Shown: positions 20,966 through 33,436 of the stretch, one piece after another
How positions within the stretch are numbered: the stretch's first letter is position 1
Layout of the letters: each line of letters starts with the position of its first letter
Assembly: GCA_033032175.1 (NCBI GenBank)
Contig: CM065308.1
Span: forward strand, 18,347,590-18,411,589
Direction: 5' to 3'
Length of the DNA stretch: 64,000 nucleotides
From: Saturnia japonica
Taxonomy: Eukaryota; Arthropoda; Insecta; Lepidoptera; Saturniidae
Translations under genes and position numbers: made by a program
The notes under the pieces: generated by a model
Database searches by the model: none
Seen by the model: the letters and a program-made list of their open reading frames with translations, nothing else
Told to the model about the DNA's origin: nothing

Positions 20966-22784
20966 TGTTTATAGCACTTTCTAACCGTACCTGTAAAAAA
21001 CGAAATTAAAATAAGTAGCTCTTGAATCCTTTCCTTTTAACCAATTTAAAAAAATAACAGCAGATATCTACACTGAAATATTTAAAAACAATCTAAAACT
21101 GTCTCAGTCCACTGAGTGTAAATACTCATATTAACCACAGACAATCAAGATATATTAAAAATTGAAAGCGATTGGAAATTTTCTTTAGATGTGTACAACA
21201 ATTCATTTGAGTTTTGACATTATCATACAAAAAAGTAGATTTACGATTAGGAAACAATTATGTTTGTAAGTGAATCTACAAAGCCGTCCATATGGAATTT
21301 ATTTTGAAACCATAAATAAATGAAATATCTAAGGTGTTTGCTAAGAAAAATATAAATAAGACTAAAGCCGTACAAATAATGGGTATCGAGAAAATATTAA
21401 GAGGCGGAAGGCGGTAAAGTTTATTGCCGTCTCTGCAGTAGGTAGTAGCGGTGCTTACACGGTACCTAATCAGAGGCCAGGTAATTCAGGCCGGCCGGTG
21501 CCGCTCCAGCACTGATTGGTTATCGATCCGGCTGCACTGTTACTGTTGTTCGCTATACTGTGTACTTGTATTATTATTATTATTCTTGACAGCCCCATAA
21601 CAACTTCACGTCGTGCTTGAATTACTTTACAATTCTTTTTAAAGACAATTATCTTCTTTTTCGGCAAAACGAATGCAGTGAACCTAAAGACAAGATTGGT
21701 ATTGTATTTAGAACATTATTTTGCATAGGTACATTATATAATACATACTATTTTAGTATGGTAGCATGAAGGAATGTTATGAGAAACTTCAACAGACAAA
21801 CAAAGAGTTGTTAAAATCCCTTTTTTTATTGGCAATAGTGAAAAATATTCTATATCTAAAGTTTTGTTTGGTTAATTAATGTTCTAACAACCATTATGAA
21901 TACCTTACCTGTAGTACCTAATATAAGAACGACATACGCCCCGGTACATTAGGATATGTCTCGGTTTAAAGCGTCGTGTCTCTGCTAGTTAGTTAGATCT
22001 TCCGGTTGGGTAGTTCAGTTACTCGAGATAAAATTGTTTATTGTTTAAAAAAAAACAGTTTACAATTATAATATGACAATAACAGAGTTTTATAACTACC
22101 TATATGAAATATGAAAAGGAGTTATAGTCGAATCTCTAGGAAAATATGAATAGGCAAATAAACCGAGGATATCTAAGTGTACCTAAGCGGGATTTTACTA
22201 AGTTTTTTGATTAAAGATTCTTCAATATTTTTCAGTTATCTAGTTTTTTCCTTACCCAATTGCCCCGATTAGCTATTCATCATATATGCAAGTCGTATCC
22301 TAATAATACAAACCCATATTACAGAAGTTCCATAATAATCCAACATATTCGTTACCATAGTTTGAAAAAACCATGTCGAAGGTAACCAGGTAGCTAATTT
22401 CGAAACACGACGTATTGAAGTTTGGACCTAAACCACGTTTATCACTATATTAATGCAGTTGTGCTGTCAAATACCACTGTTTTAAGTCTTTTTTTAATGA
22501 CTATACTGTTAGCCTTGAGAGTCCCTGAATCCTCTGATGGCTTTTACAGCTTCACCGTGTCTTGAGGGTGAGCGATTAAGGCATTCAGCCGCGAAAGTAA
22601 AGACTATTTTTAAGTCGCAACGGCGTGCCTTAAATAGGAATGACGCGATGACGGCTTAGAAGTAGCGTGTTCGGACACCGAGTAAATCGATGTAGGTACG
22701 AATCAAACAATGATCCTGAGCTCGGTGGCGAAAACTATCTTAATTAAAATATACTATGGCGGTAGAATATTTTCTATGTTGAAA
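20966..22784. other. AT-rich DNA, no gene seen
   Basis: GC-richer patches at 21450-21550 and 22600-22700 have no reading frame or repeat that I can name. Confidence 0.35.
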
Positions 22785-22905
22785 GTCTGTCGTCGAACAC
22801 CTTTAGGTGTGTTCCGGCAGCTGTACTTGCGAGCCAGTCCTCTTTAGGCTTAGCGTGCTACCATCTTGGGCCATATCGTCAAATAACAAGTCAAGCGCGA
22901 AACCT
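22785..22905 (+). repeat. Dispersed repeat family G, copy 3, fragment
   Basis: It has 'cacctttaggtgtgttcc', 'gagccagtcctcttta' and 'ggcttagcgtgctacc', colinear with 62180-62260. Confidence 0.55.
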
Positions 22906-22950
22906 TTAAAATGTAAAAAACGGATAAATATAAATATATCCGACGTTAAT

Positions 22951-23003
22951 ATTCACTTCATCCGCTGTTCATTCACTTCATCCGCTGTTCATTCACTTCA
23001 TTC
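22951..23003 (+). repeat. 20-bp tandem repeat
   Basis: ATTCACTTCATCCGCTGTTC occurs at 22951 and 22971 and partially at 22991, about 2.6 exact copies. Confidence 0.95.
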
Positions 23004-23639
23004 CATTTATTTTTTAATCTCAAACATATATCTGTATTATTATGTTTCTCCTACTGAAGAAAAGCACTGTAACGTCATTAGGTATATTATATATAGTTTC
23101 GCAAAAATTTGTATAAAGGCCATTTCTATATAAGATATATGCAAAGTGAAACTGATAAATTTCAATATGTACAAATATCTTATTAATAAGTTTTACTTAG
23201 CACTTACATAATAGTCTTTCACGGAGAATGCTACAGTGTTTTGAAAAATTATGATAGTTATAATGTAAAATATTTATCATATTTGGTTAACTCAATAAAC
23301 CGAATAACAAACAAATGGTGCAAGTGACGTCGTTTCGACGAAGTAAATTATAGAAGAGGTTACCCTCAGCGTTTGAGCTCAGCGGAGAGCACCCTCCTCT
23401 ACTTATTTACGAGTGACTTTTACAAGAGGACTGAGAGTTGAGTGACTCTAGTGCTACACAATCAAGTTGGATAATGATGAAAGAATTTTATACATAATAT
23501 TTATTCCATGGAGGGAGGCTATGACTTAGTAATGATTTTATCTATATAACAAAAGAATAACTAACTGTATCTCTGATATAATATAAACGTACAGCCTAAA
23601 CTATTGTGGCTAGTACAATGAAAATTTTTACATTGTAGA
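23004..23639. other. AT-rich DNA, no gene seen
   Basis: A GC-richer patch at 23320-23470 ('ggtaccctcagcgtttgag' type sequence) could not be identified. Confidence 0.35.
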
Positions 23640-24185
23640 TGAGTACTATTAAACGATTTTTGGAAATTCAACCTTATAAAAATTTGTATGAAAACCTGTT
23701 ATTTTTTTATGGTAGATTTATGAGAATTGGTATTTAGCAATTCAGTATAAAAGTAAACAAGGTAAAATGAAAATTTAATAAACCTGCAACTCAAGTAACC
23801 TATTCACAGATACCATTTCAATGAGCACAAATACAATATCTTTGCTGGTGGTTGGTGAGGAGTTAGGTATATCACACATTCTAGATGACGCTGCAGCATC
23901 AGGTCAAGGTTTTTAATAATGTCATTAAAGTAACAGAATACCAAATCTCGACTCAATCTGATCTGTGGATAATATCAACTAGAAAAGAGCTGATAATCTT
24001 CAAGTGGCAGGACAGATTTTCTTGAATTATAGCTAAGAATACCCTCGATCAAATCACCTTTCAAACAAACTAGATCAAAATCGGTTCAGCCTTTATGAGC
24101 TACGATGCCACGTACAGACACACAGATACACATACACACATTAAACTTTAAACACGCCTCTTTTTGCTTCGGGGGTTAAAAAGAT
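23640..24185 (+). repeat. Dispersed repeat family J ending in CGGGGGTTAAAA
   Basis: 'ctagatcaaaatcggttcag', 'gagctacgatgccacgta', 'gacacacagatacac' and 'ttgcttcgggggttaaaa' are the end of a repeat common in moths. The start near 23640 resembles 59220-59300 ('gtttgtatgaaaac', 'gagaattggtattta'). Confidence 0.55.
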
Positions 24186-24440
24186 CTGCTATAACTTACT
24201 TATATAACTCACTTATAATGCAAGTGAGGCCGCTGAAAAAGTGCTAGTTCTATATAAATGTATTAATGGCCTATTCGACAAATGTCAAATCCGGAAAAAA
24301 TTGATAACCATAATTGTCATTTTACATCCGAATGAAGTCCAAAAGGGATACTTATTCTGTGACGAAGTAATTTTCAACTGTGGCAAGGATTGCATTTGGT
24401 GAGTATAAACTTTATATTTTATCGATTTTATACATATTGT

Positions 24441-24660
24441 TTTTTAATCGACTTCAAAAAAGGAAGAGGTTCTCAATTCGAATGTATATTTTTTATGGAT
24501 GTTCAGGCTATAACATTCTTTGTTTATTAATTGATTTAGATGATTCTTTTTTCGTTTGGAAATAGAATAATTTAAGGGTGACATTGAACCTTCGACTTCA
24601 AAGATACACCAGACAACCTTTAAAAGTCCTCCTTTAGACTTCCTTTGACAATTATTAACT
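24441..24660 (+). repeat. Dispersed repeat family B, copy 1
   Basis: It starts 'aatcgacttcaaaaaaggaa' and runs through 'ttcaattcgaatgta'-type sequence to 'cttcaaagatacaccag'. The other copies are 26534-26745, 47729-47935 and 49643-49860 (plus) and 34695-34855 and 56128-56236 (minus). This is a well-known moth/butterfly repeat of unsettled class. Confidence 0.7.
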
Positions 24661-26184
24661 GTGCGTCCTAATATATGTCATAAATAAAGAAGGTTCCAAG
24701 CGCGATCACGCTAAAATAGCTTCTATTTACCAGGGTTGTCATTGTTTTGAGATTATTGTCCGAAAACAGAAGGTCAAATGTTAAAGTTGGTTTTCTTTTA
24801 AATTATCGTAAACCCGTATTACTTCAAACAGGATTAAAGGCCTCTCTCAATGCAACTGCATCCGATCATTTCTAAAACGCCTATTGCAAGTCGTTTGATT
24901 AATTTAATTTGAGGGCGTCTTACACCACTTTCACCATGATATGGTCTCCACTCCCAAAGATTCTAAGTTCTTCGGCAAAATATGTGACCACTGCCACTTT
25001 ACCTTGCTTACACTTTGACTTATGTTGAATACTTTTGGTTCTATGATCTTCCTTCAGATATATTTCAAGTACAGCCCTTTCCATGGTACGCTGAGTGACA
25101 TTTAAATTATCAGTTATTCAAACCGACAGCGTCTACGTATTGTAACGATTTAATTGACAACATTTATTTTGGTTGAAAATTTAAATTTTCAGGGACTGAT
25201 ATTGGCAACGATCATTATCACGATGTAATTTTTCCATATTACTATTCAGCCAAACTACATAGTGGTATAATATAGAAATAAAAGTATCTAAAAATCAAGC
25301 CGTACCTACGTAATAACATCAGCTTAGAAAAAACGTGAAAATCCTAAAATAGTCATCCTTGAAATAGTTTTAAATCTATGAGTAATAATCGGTTAGGAAT
25401 GGTCGATGAAAAAATATTATTATACAAACTCGATAAAAATTCGTAATGAACTGTCAAAACTTCACGAGAATAAACGATTGCATTCGAAACGAAAACGTCT
25501 GCAAAGGATTCATGTTTTATTAATTTTTCTTATAAGATATTCTCGGTACAAGAACACTCGAAATGCTTCAAGTTGTAATACAAAAGCTGGAAACTTTCAA
25601 TTGAAATGTCGCAGATAATGAATAACAACGTTGTGACGTCGGAGTGTATCGAGTGAGAAAACTACTCCAGATTTATATTATATAGTGTAAACAATTTTGA
25701 ATAAAGGATTTTCTGATTTATTCATTTTATTTAAATTCAATTCGAACACAATTCATTAGAAGATTGTATCGTTGTATTTATCGAAAATATTTCTTATCTA
25801 AAAAAAGTGCATGCGTACAAACAAAGTACACAGGTCAGAAGTAAAACTTCATTGGCAAACTAATTTTTAAATCTCGTTTATATTTATACTAATCTAAAGT
25901 TTTAGATTTCCGAGACTTAGAGGAAGGGAAAAAGGCAGACATGTTAGGTATTTAATGAATTTAGTTGTCGTTAAGATATTAAGTAGGTATATTAAATTCT
26001 TAAATGACGAGTGGCAAATTAAAATGCCACATGTTATTTGTAAATATAAAAACTTCCTAACCTACAAACGAATTAACATAAAAAATTGTATATTAACAAA
26101 AAGATAACAAATATATTATTACTTACTCTGAACCACTGCTTAGTATAGGACGATTTATAAATTTATCACAAAATGTTTATTTAT
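24661..26184. other. AT-rich DNA, no gene seen
   Basis: A 70-codon Lys/Arg-rich frame at 25406-25618 lacks any domain and is most likely chance. Confidence 0.4.
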
Positions 26185-26375
26185 AAATTTAACTCACCGT
26201 TTACACATTGTCTCCATGGCTACGTGCATAATGCTACGTTCGCCCTTTCTCACTCCCTCTCAATCGGTCTCAATCGCTCGCTCCCTTTCTCTCTCTCAAA
26301 ACGTTTCACATTTTCGTGACGCATTGTATCCGTGAAAATTTTACCCGCATGCGGCCAAAGAAGTTTCACTTCAAA
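26185..26375 (+). repeat. Pyrimidine-rich low-complexity repeat (family L)
   Basis: A CT-rich tract (26250-26300) is followed by 'cgcatgcggccaaagaagt' and ttcacttc. The 'aagaagtttcacttc' type ending is met in many lepidopteran repeats. Weaker relatives lie near 46130-46230. Confidence 0.35.
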
Positions 26376-26533
26376 AAGTTAATGATTATATTATACTAAT
26401 TTAGTACCTTTTGTGATATTTCTTTTATCTGTCGTGATTTGTTTCATTCGCAATTTAATAAAGTTGTGTCTACAGTTGGCATCCAAGCCGCGTCACGGTA
26501 GGATTTTTTTGTACCAACCTTCCGTACCACTTT

Positions 26534-26745
26534 CTCTAACCGACTTCAAAACAAGGCGGAGGTTCTTCAATTCGAATGTATTTTTTTTATTGATGTTCAG
26601 CCATTAATTTTTGCTTATTAACCAATTTGGATGATTCTTATTTTGTAGGATGGATGACTAATGAGTGATCCCATTTTAATTTCAATGTCATTGGACAGTC
26701 AACTTCGGATATACACCAGGGAACTCTTCAAAATCACTAAAGGTA
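26534..26745 (+). repeat. Dispersed repeat family B, copy 2
   Basis: 'ctaaccgacttcaaaacaag' starts it and 'cggatatacaccagggaac' is near the end. It is colinear with copy 1. Confidence 0.65.
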
Positions 26746-27892
26746 GTTTTCTTTTTTGTTAAAAATTTTCTTGTGTTCAATAATTGTGAAGCCTTTTCTA
26801 TTTTATTAATAGTGAACACTTCGTACAATTTTTTATATTTTTTACCTTATGTTATATATAAATTCCTAATAATATACATAATAATTAATGAGTATGTAAC
26901 TTGCCATCACCACGCTTCACTTAATTTTCCATTTAATTAAAATCCTTGTGGAGAAAATCGGCGTTGTCCTCTCTCAGTCACCTATCAACACCAGCCCGTT
27001 ACGCGTTATCTATTATTAAATCACGGCCAACAACTAAAGCCCGCCGTGGGACAGTTTTCAATTATGCACACACTCTGTGGGAACTTTAAGCGTTGACAGA
27101 TTTTTAAATGAAGGAGGTGGGGCAGTATGTTTTAATATGTATTTTTCTATTTTTCAATCACTTTATCAGATAACTAATTTTATCACTGTTCTCTAAAAGG
27201 CCAAGGAAGACTTTCACTATATGTCTATTAGCTAGAATCCGTACTTTTAATCCGTTTGCATAAAGTATATACATATATTATATATATATATATATCATCT
27301 ACAATGCTTATATGAACTTTACCAATTTTTATTTTCAGTGTTTCATAATTTTCAAGACCTACCAGAACGAGATGCTTAAATCGATAATTCTTTATGTCAG
27401 CCCTGTGAAACGTGTCAATAATCGTTCTGAACCGGAATTTTCGATTGCATGTTGGTGAATTAAATACTTACACGCTTTTCATGCATAAAAAAAGTAAACC
27501 AATTTGCCAAAAGGAAACAAAACAATCCCTGCTTTGAGCTAGTCTTCTACATAATCTGAGAATCAGTCTTTTCTCAGCACCAGGATATGAACAGACTGAT
27601 ATATTATTATATGTATCGTCGGTGATATTGCAGATCGCTCTATGCCACTATGATTTGATTTTACAAGAGAGACAAAAACCTTTTTTAAGGTTTCGCTAGG
27701 TGTTTGACATGTTTATCATAGTGTTGTATCGTTTAGTAAAATCTATACAATGTTATAAAAAATAATTCTAAATGTCGATCTAATATGATAATAACTAGAT
27801 ATATAACATTTTGCTATGAATTATTGAAACCGAGTCTTTTGATATAGAACATAATGCACTGTATGACCAACGCTACACTGTTTGGTCCCAAC
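26746..27892. other. AT-rich DNA with one exon-like frame
   Basis: A good acceptor (ttttattttcag, ending at 27339) precedes an open stretch of about 38 codons, but no consensus donor follows. A short (TA)n lies at about 27275-27290. Nothing was called. Confidence 0.3.
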
Positions 27893-27894
27893 TA

Positions 27895-28437
27895 CAGGTA
27901 CGGCCGCTGAGATAATGCGTTCCTGACGTCTGTCACAAGAGACGAATGTTTTAGCGTCACAAAATGGCGGCCGATTACGCGCTATAACGTTATATTATTT
28001 TGCTAATGATTATGCTGAACTGAGGTCCTTTTTAATGTTGAGTGAGGCATTTGTTTGGCAATGTTGTAATATTATAAATTAAATTAATAATGGGTACTCA
28101 AATTTATTGTAATCTCGTGTTTAATGACCTGTGTTGTATTAATCATGTCCGTGTTTTCAACGTCAAATAAATGTGCTTTCTTTCTTTCCGTTTGGGGTTA
28201 CCATTTATTACCAAAAATTTAAAGCGTAAATAAACTTTTTAACACTTAAAAAATATAAAATACTGTTCATTTAGTAAAAAAGTAGGCAAAACTAAATACG
28301 AGTAGCTACAATACTTTTATATTTGTGGTAAAAAATGGAAGCCTCAAAATGCCGTAAGGGGCCCGCTATTTTGTGACGCTAAAACACTCGTTTGTTGTGA
28401 ATGACGTCATGCACGCATTGTCTCAGCGGCTGAACTG
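27895..28437. mobile_element. MITE with TA duplication and about 75-bp TIRs
   Basis: TA (27893-27894) and TA (28438-28439) flank a 543-bp unit with ends CAGGT...and ...AACTG. The left arm (gccgctgagataatgcgt, then gttttagcgtcacaaaat) pairs with the right arm (attttgtgacgctaaaac, then acgcattgtctcagcggc) over about 75 bases. It encodes nothing. TA duplications and CAG termini fit a Tc1/mariner-type non-autonomous element. Confidence 0.82.
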
Positions 28438-28803
28438 TACGTACAATGTTTTTAATACTATAAATTCCTTTTAATTATACTTTTCATTTATAGTAATTTT
28501 AACGTAAAACCACAGTTTACGATGAAAGCATTAATGTATTCATGTCACGCTTGATGAGAGAGGCCTGCGCAATGCATTAATTAAAACGTCGAATATTGCT
28601 ATGGGCTTTTATTTATAGTTTTCCGACGAACTGCCCGACGTGTGTGTATAATATTTAACGTTTTAATTAGAGAAATGTGAGTTGGCATATTATTTTGTTA
28701 ATAATATTACAAACTAAGATGAACACGTTTATTACGCAGTAATTATTTACGTCTAGCAATTTTGTGTTTGATTACATTTTATGATTTTTTCGAGATTATA
28801 TTG

Positions 28804-29005
28804 ATAACATACCTACAGAAGATCGCAGTCAAATAACCTAGTGTTATGATCCTACGGTGAGTAGGCTCTTTGGGGTAGGGGGTTCGACGTCTACAATGCT
28901 CTAGTATTATTATCTGAACCTATCACAAGGGTTCATTGGGCTATGATAGTCGCTTACCATCAGGCGGGCAGTATGCTCGTTTGCCACCTTTATTGTATAA
29001 AAAGA
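28804..29005 (+). repeat. Dispersed repeat family A, copy 4
   Basis: 'ctacagaagatcgcagtc' to 'cgcttaccatcaggcggg', followed by 'cagtatgctcgtttgcca', shows the full 3' end of the family. Confidence 0.65.
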
Positions 29006-29311
29006 AATTGTAATGACATATTATATTAATGTGTACAAAATTTTATTGAAATCGATGTAGTTGTTTTTGAGTTAATCTAGACATACAAACGAACAGACAG
29101 ACATTTTTTTTCTATGCCAAATTCGAGATCAGTGGCCTTTAAAACAGATTTTTCCTCGAACCGAGAACTCCCGGCAAATCTGGGCTTACTCGAGACGAGA
29201 AAAGTGTCGAGAAGTCGAGATATCACGACTCAAGTTCTCTCACATAACTAAAAACTTAATAGAAAAGGTATGACAGCTCTTTAAGTTAAACTGATAAAAG
29301 CTTATACTTGT

Positions 29312-29798
29312 TATGTTGCACTAGCGGTGCGCCTGCGATTTCGTAAGGCGCCATCTCCACGAGCGACTTTATCACGGCGATACTACTCATCCTGACACTT
29401 AATTGTATTACACCTCTATGAGCGTGTCTCCATACGGCAATATTGTCGTGGAGATGCATCGAGTGTCATTGAAAAGAAAAACGCCAAAGGACTCGCTGCT
29501 AGTCGCGACCTACACACAGCGCGTTCATGGCGTGATACGACCTATTCGTTCCGCACTTCGCCGCAAAACAGAACTATTGATACTTCTCATTTCGCTTTTG
29601 CCTATCACTGAACTAAGCTCTTTTCAACAAAGCAATTGTCCAGCGAGTGGATATTGTCACGCGGCGATTCGTCACAACTCGCGACGAAACACAGGCGGAA
29701 GAATAATCGTCCCGTAGAGATCACCCGACGTTAGCAGGTCGGACTCGTCGCGATACACTCGCTCGTAGAGGCGGCGCCTAAGGAGTCTGCGCAACATA
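29312..29798. mobile_element. GC-rich TIR element
   Basis: The ends TATGTTGC (29312) and GCAACATA (29798) are inverted. Inside them the left arm 'ggcgccatctccacgagcga' matches the inverted right arm 'ggcgccgcctctacgagcga'. The unit is 487 bp and clearly more GC-rich than its surroundings. A 104-codon frame at 29403-29717 has no ATG at its listed start and no domain. No target duplication was resolved. Class unknown. Confidence 0.6.
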
Positions 29799-30454
29799 TT
29801 TTTTTCTTTAACCCTAGTACCAAGAACTATCATCTCAGCATTCACACCTTTTATATGCATATCAATTTTCAAATTAGTCTTCCTATACTCCTATCCATCC
29901 AGCTTCTTATTTAACATTCTTCTAGTATATGATTTAAATCCCTCCTTATCACACACATACTACGCTAACACATAAAATTTAGAAAAAAATTACATGTACA
30001 GACAGAACCACAGAATTATTAATGAACATATGAAAATAAATTGGGAACTATAATTAGGACATTGGATAAAAACCGATTAGAAAATGAACGATGTATAAAT
30101 CAAACCCATTTGTAAGGAGTGATCCCAAAGTTCCTTGTCGTTCTTGTTTATAAATGAATCGGATCTGAGCTACAGTTTTAATATCTGTAATGAAAACTGC
30201 AAATACGATGCGAAGCGCATACACCGAGTGAAGCGTTAAGGATTTGGGATTAATATATGGTATACAAGAGATAGCGATAAAATAGTACAATACAATATAA
30301 ACGTATGATACGTATTGAAAGCTTTTTTTATGTATTCTATTAAAATAAACTGTGAAAAAAATACTTTATTATTTAAATTATCGTAAAAAGTACCTGGTAA
30401 GACTCAGGTATATATTTAAATAATATTGTATTTTAATCGTATATATGTTTTTTT
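29799..30454. other. AT-rich DNA, no gene seen
   Basis: Nothing could be supported. A 78-codon minus frame (30054-30290) is unremarkable. Confidence 0.35.
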
Positions 30455-30715
30455 TAAACTTAGGTTGCAAACAATCGTACAACCGAACTGATGGTAAATG
30501 GTTCCAGTACCCTACGGACGCTAGTACCACAAGAAGTATGTTTAGCGTATTATCAATCTTGAATCCCCCTCTCCAAAGGAGCTCTGGAAATCCAACTCAC
30601 CGCAGGAATACAAACCAAGGCTATATAGTTGCGATCTTCTTTAAGGTAGAAGAAGTATTTCAGTAGTCGGGCTGACCCAAGCAAAAGTAAGTCTACAAAG
30701 AGATATAAGATTTAA
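30455..30715 (-). repeat. Dispersed repeat family A, copy 5
   Basis: It is an inverted copy: 'caatcgtacaaccgaactga', 'gagctctggaaatccaac', 'gcgatcttctttaaggta', 'agtagtcgggctgaccc'. Confidence 0.6.
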
Positions 30716-31699
30716 TGTAAAGACTTAAAGAGAATTAAATAATTGTAAGAATATAACACATATATGATATATATATATATATATGGCATTACAAGAAAGA
30801 TTTAGATAATTAAAAATATTTATTAATGACATATATTATGTGCATTTATAATATAGTGAACTCTTAACTCTAGTAATTATCTTGTTCAACATAAATGCTT
30901 GTAGAAAACCAACATCTAAAAGTTTTATATAAATTGTCGAAAATTACATCTTTTGATATGTTTCATACCAATATTTTATGAAAACCTATAGTTTTATGAT
31001 AACAATAGTTTCAGTCTGTAACTTTACTATTGCTAGATAAAGGTTTCTTCCCATGGTTAGTTTACAGCACTTTGAAAATAACTATCATGTCTATGATGAG
31101 TTTCTTTTAAGCTGTGTTCTTATAGTATGGATGATGTACATGTTTTCTAGTTCTTGTATCAGTGTAATCATGATCATGACAAACATTATGATGTAAAAGA
31201 TCAAAAGTAAAATTAAAAAGTTTAACAAAGTAGTAATCCATACGTTTTTAGTAAAATCGCTTTTCCTAGTTCAACATGTTCTCTATCTACGTTTCATTTC
31301 CCATAGCAAAACGAAACGGCGACGGCTCCTGTGCATTAGTAAATTACTCACGTCCGCGAAGTCTGTACTTTTGAAAGTTGGAATTTGTCGCTAGATTGTA
31401 CACTCGAATTCGAAACTAATTTGTTTAATTAACATCCCAACCGCCCATGGAATTCGTTTGCTATTATTTGATTCCATTCCGCTCAATTATTTTCTCATAA
31501 TCTGTATAATTTTGATGGAAAAGTTTATAGAAATAAGATAGGACATTCCGTAAGTACATAGATGAGTAACTGTCAAAAGATGAATTAAATTTTTAAAACA
31601 ATATTATAATTTAAAAACCGGGGAGTTGTTTTTGTTATTTATATAGATAAATATGTGGATTTCACTGTACGTGTATTTTTTCCAAACCTGATAGACATT
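30716..31699. other. AT-rich DNA, no gene seen
   Basis: It holds a short (TA)n near 30766-30784 and no coding or repeat signal that I can name. Confidence 0.35.
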
Positions 31700-31905
31700 C
31701 TAAATAAAGGACACTGATCACGAATATGCCATAAAAAAAATCTCTATATAAATTGAAAAACGATTTCAACGATTTTTATGACATTTTGTGCACGGAGGGC
31801 TTAATAATTATGTCATTTCTCAATTGGTCAAATACTTTTAGAAATTGTACATAGTAATTTTTTTATTAATTCTTAATCGATTTTAATGGAATTTTGTACA
31901 CAGTA

Positions 31906-31971
<66 letters not shown>

Positions 31972-32070
31972 ATGTTAAATCTTCATTGATAGGCAAGAAG
32001 ATTGATTGTCAATAATATGAGTAATAATATAATTACTGAACGAAGTTAATTACCGCGTAATAAACACTTA
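31700..32070 (+). repeat. Dispersed repeat family I, copy 2
   Basis: 'actgatcacgaatatgcc', 'cgatttttatgacattttg', 'tgtcatttctcaattggtc', 'aatggaattttgtacacag' and, at the end, 'gaagttaattaccgcg'. A long (TA)n has expanded inside it. Confidence 0.55.
31911..31968 (+). repeat. (TA)29 microsatellite
   Basis: A perfect TA run of about 58 bases lies within repeat family I. Confidence 0.98.
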
Positions 32071-32789
32071 TAGTATATACATATAATAATATATAGTGCT
32101 GCTCTAGTTGGTATAGCAATCTTCAGCTCTTCCTACATTCCATGTGTTTTATAATGTGTTTAATAATCTCATAAGTTCACATTTTGATACGAAACGAACA
32201 CTGCGCCTATTTTTTCCTTCACTCACTATATATATGTCCTTCTTGGTTTTCCTCTTTTTCTTTTTCCTTCAGTTTCTCCTTGTGTTATAGTTTTTAATAA
32301 TTCGTCGTATCGAATCAAATGCTCCAACATTTCCCCCCTCCTATTTTCAATATTTTCGAGAGTAGAGTAAGTAACATGTAAATTTATTTAGCATCTAAGC
32401 TTTCATTTATTTTTGCATTTTATCTGAAAGAATATCTGCGCATAAAATTGGAAAGCCTTTTAATTCTATCAAACATCGTTTGATCGGAACATCGGTCGGT
32501 AAGTTCGACCACCCGCAGCATTATCCTCAGCCCTTCGCACGGCTCAGTCTAATTCTCTTTATGTTTTTATTCCATTACGTCAAGGGCATAGAGTAAATGT
32601 ACATAGCGCTTCACGCCCCTGCGGTTATCGTTAAGGTAACTTATTGCTATCAGGTAATGCTCTCCGCCGGTTTCTTTTAATAGCTACCGAAATTAAAAAA
32701 ATGCGGTACAGTTTAACTGATAATAAACTTTAGCTTGTACGTATTAAAAATCTATATCAATGCATCTATTTTGTTTTAAAAACCCAACG
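32071..32789. other. Intergenic DNA, no gene seen
   Basis: A less AT-rich patch (32480-32670) holds no frame or repeat that I can identify. Confidence 0.35.
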
Positions 32790-33250
32790 AGCACCTATTA
32801 CAAAGTACACTGATTACGAATGTCTTTTTTTTTTGTATGTCATGATTTAACTCAAAAATGTCTTTATCGATTCTTATGAAATTTAGGACACGGGATACTT
32901 ACGTCATTGTTCAATTGATAGGCTATAAGAATTTTCAAAAACAATTTCAAAATAGAAGATACTTTTAAAAAAAATTATTTCTTTATTGTCAACCAATTTT
33001 GATTGAAAATTTGTAGGCAGAGGAAGCTTAAGTTATCCCATAATTGATAGGTTACATGAAATTTCATTAATAGAATTTAAAATCGTAACAAAATAATTAT
33101 AAAATATTAATTTCTATTAATTCTCAACCAATTTTATTGAAATGTTGTACACGGTAAGTATAATATAATTTCTTACATGATAGACTATATGAATGGTCAT
33201 TAATAAGAGTTAGAAAAAAAAATTACGACACGAAAATGCTACCCGCCTAG
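32790..33250 (+). repeat. Dispersed repeat family I, copy 3
   Basis: It has three successive modules of the type 'ttctcaaccaattttattg', 'aaatgttgtacacggtaag', 'aattgataggttacatg', spaced about 120-150 bases apart, and ends in 'gacacgaaaatgctacccgc'. Confidence 0.55.
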
Positions 33251-33389
33251 GGCAAAAAGAAGTGTCGTGTGTCGTATCCACTAACTACATAATCGACTTC
33301 TAAGCAAAATATTAGAAAATAAACTTAAGCCTAAGTTACGCCTAACCTCACCTATATACCAATGAAAGTCATGTTAAAATTGCTCCATA

Positions 33390-33436
33390 TTTTTTGATAT
33401 TACAAACAGACACTTCAATATTATTATTTAAATAGA
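33390..33436 (+). repeat. MITE family C, terminal fragment
   Basis: 'gatattacaaacagacactt' and caat match the right end of the TA-flanked MITE at 47082-47467. Confidence 0.55.

Noticed and set aside
27340..27460. Exon after ttttattttcag
   Set aside because: It is open for about 38 codons, but only GTGAAA-type weak donors follow. Evidence too thin.
29403..29717. 104-codon frame in a GC-rich block
   Set aside because: It lies between inverted repeats of a TIR element, has no ATG at its listed start and has no domain.
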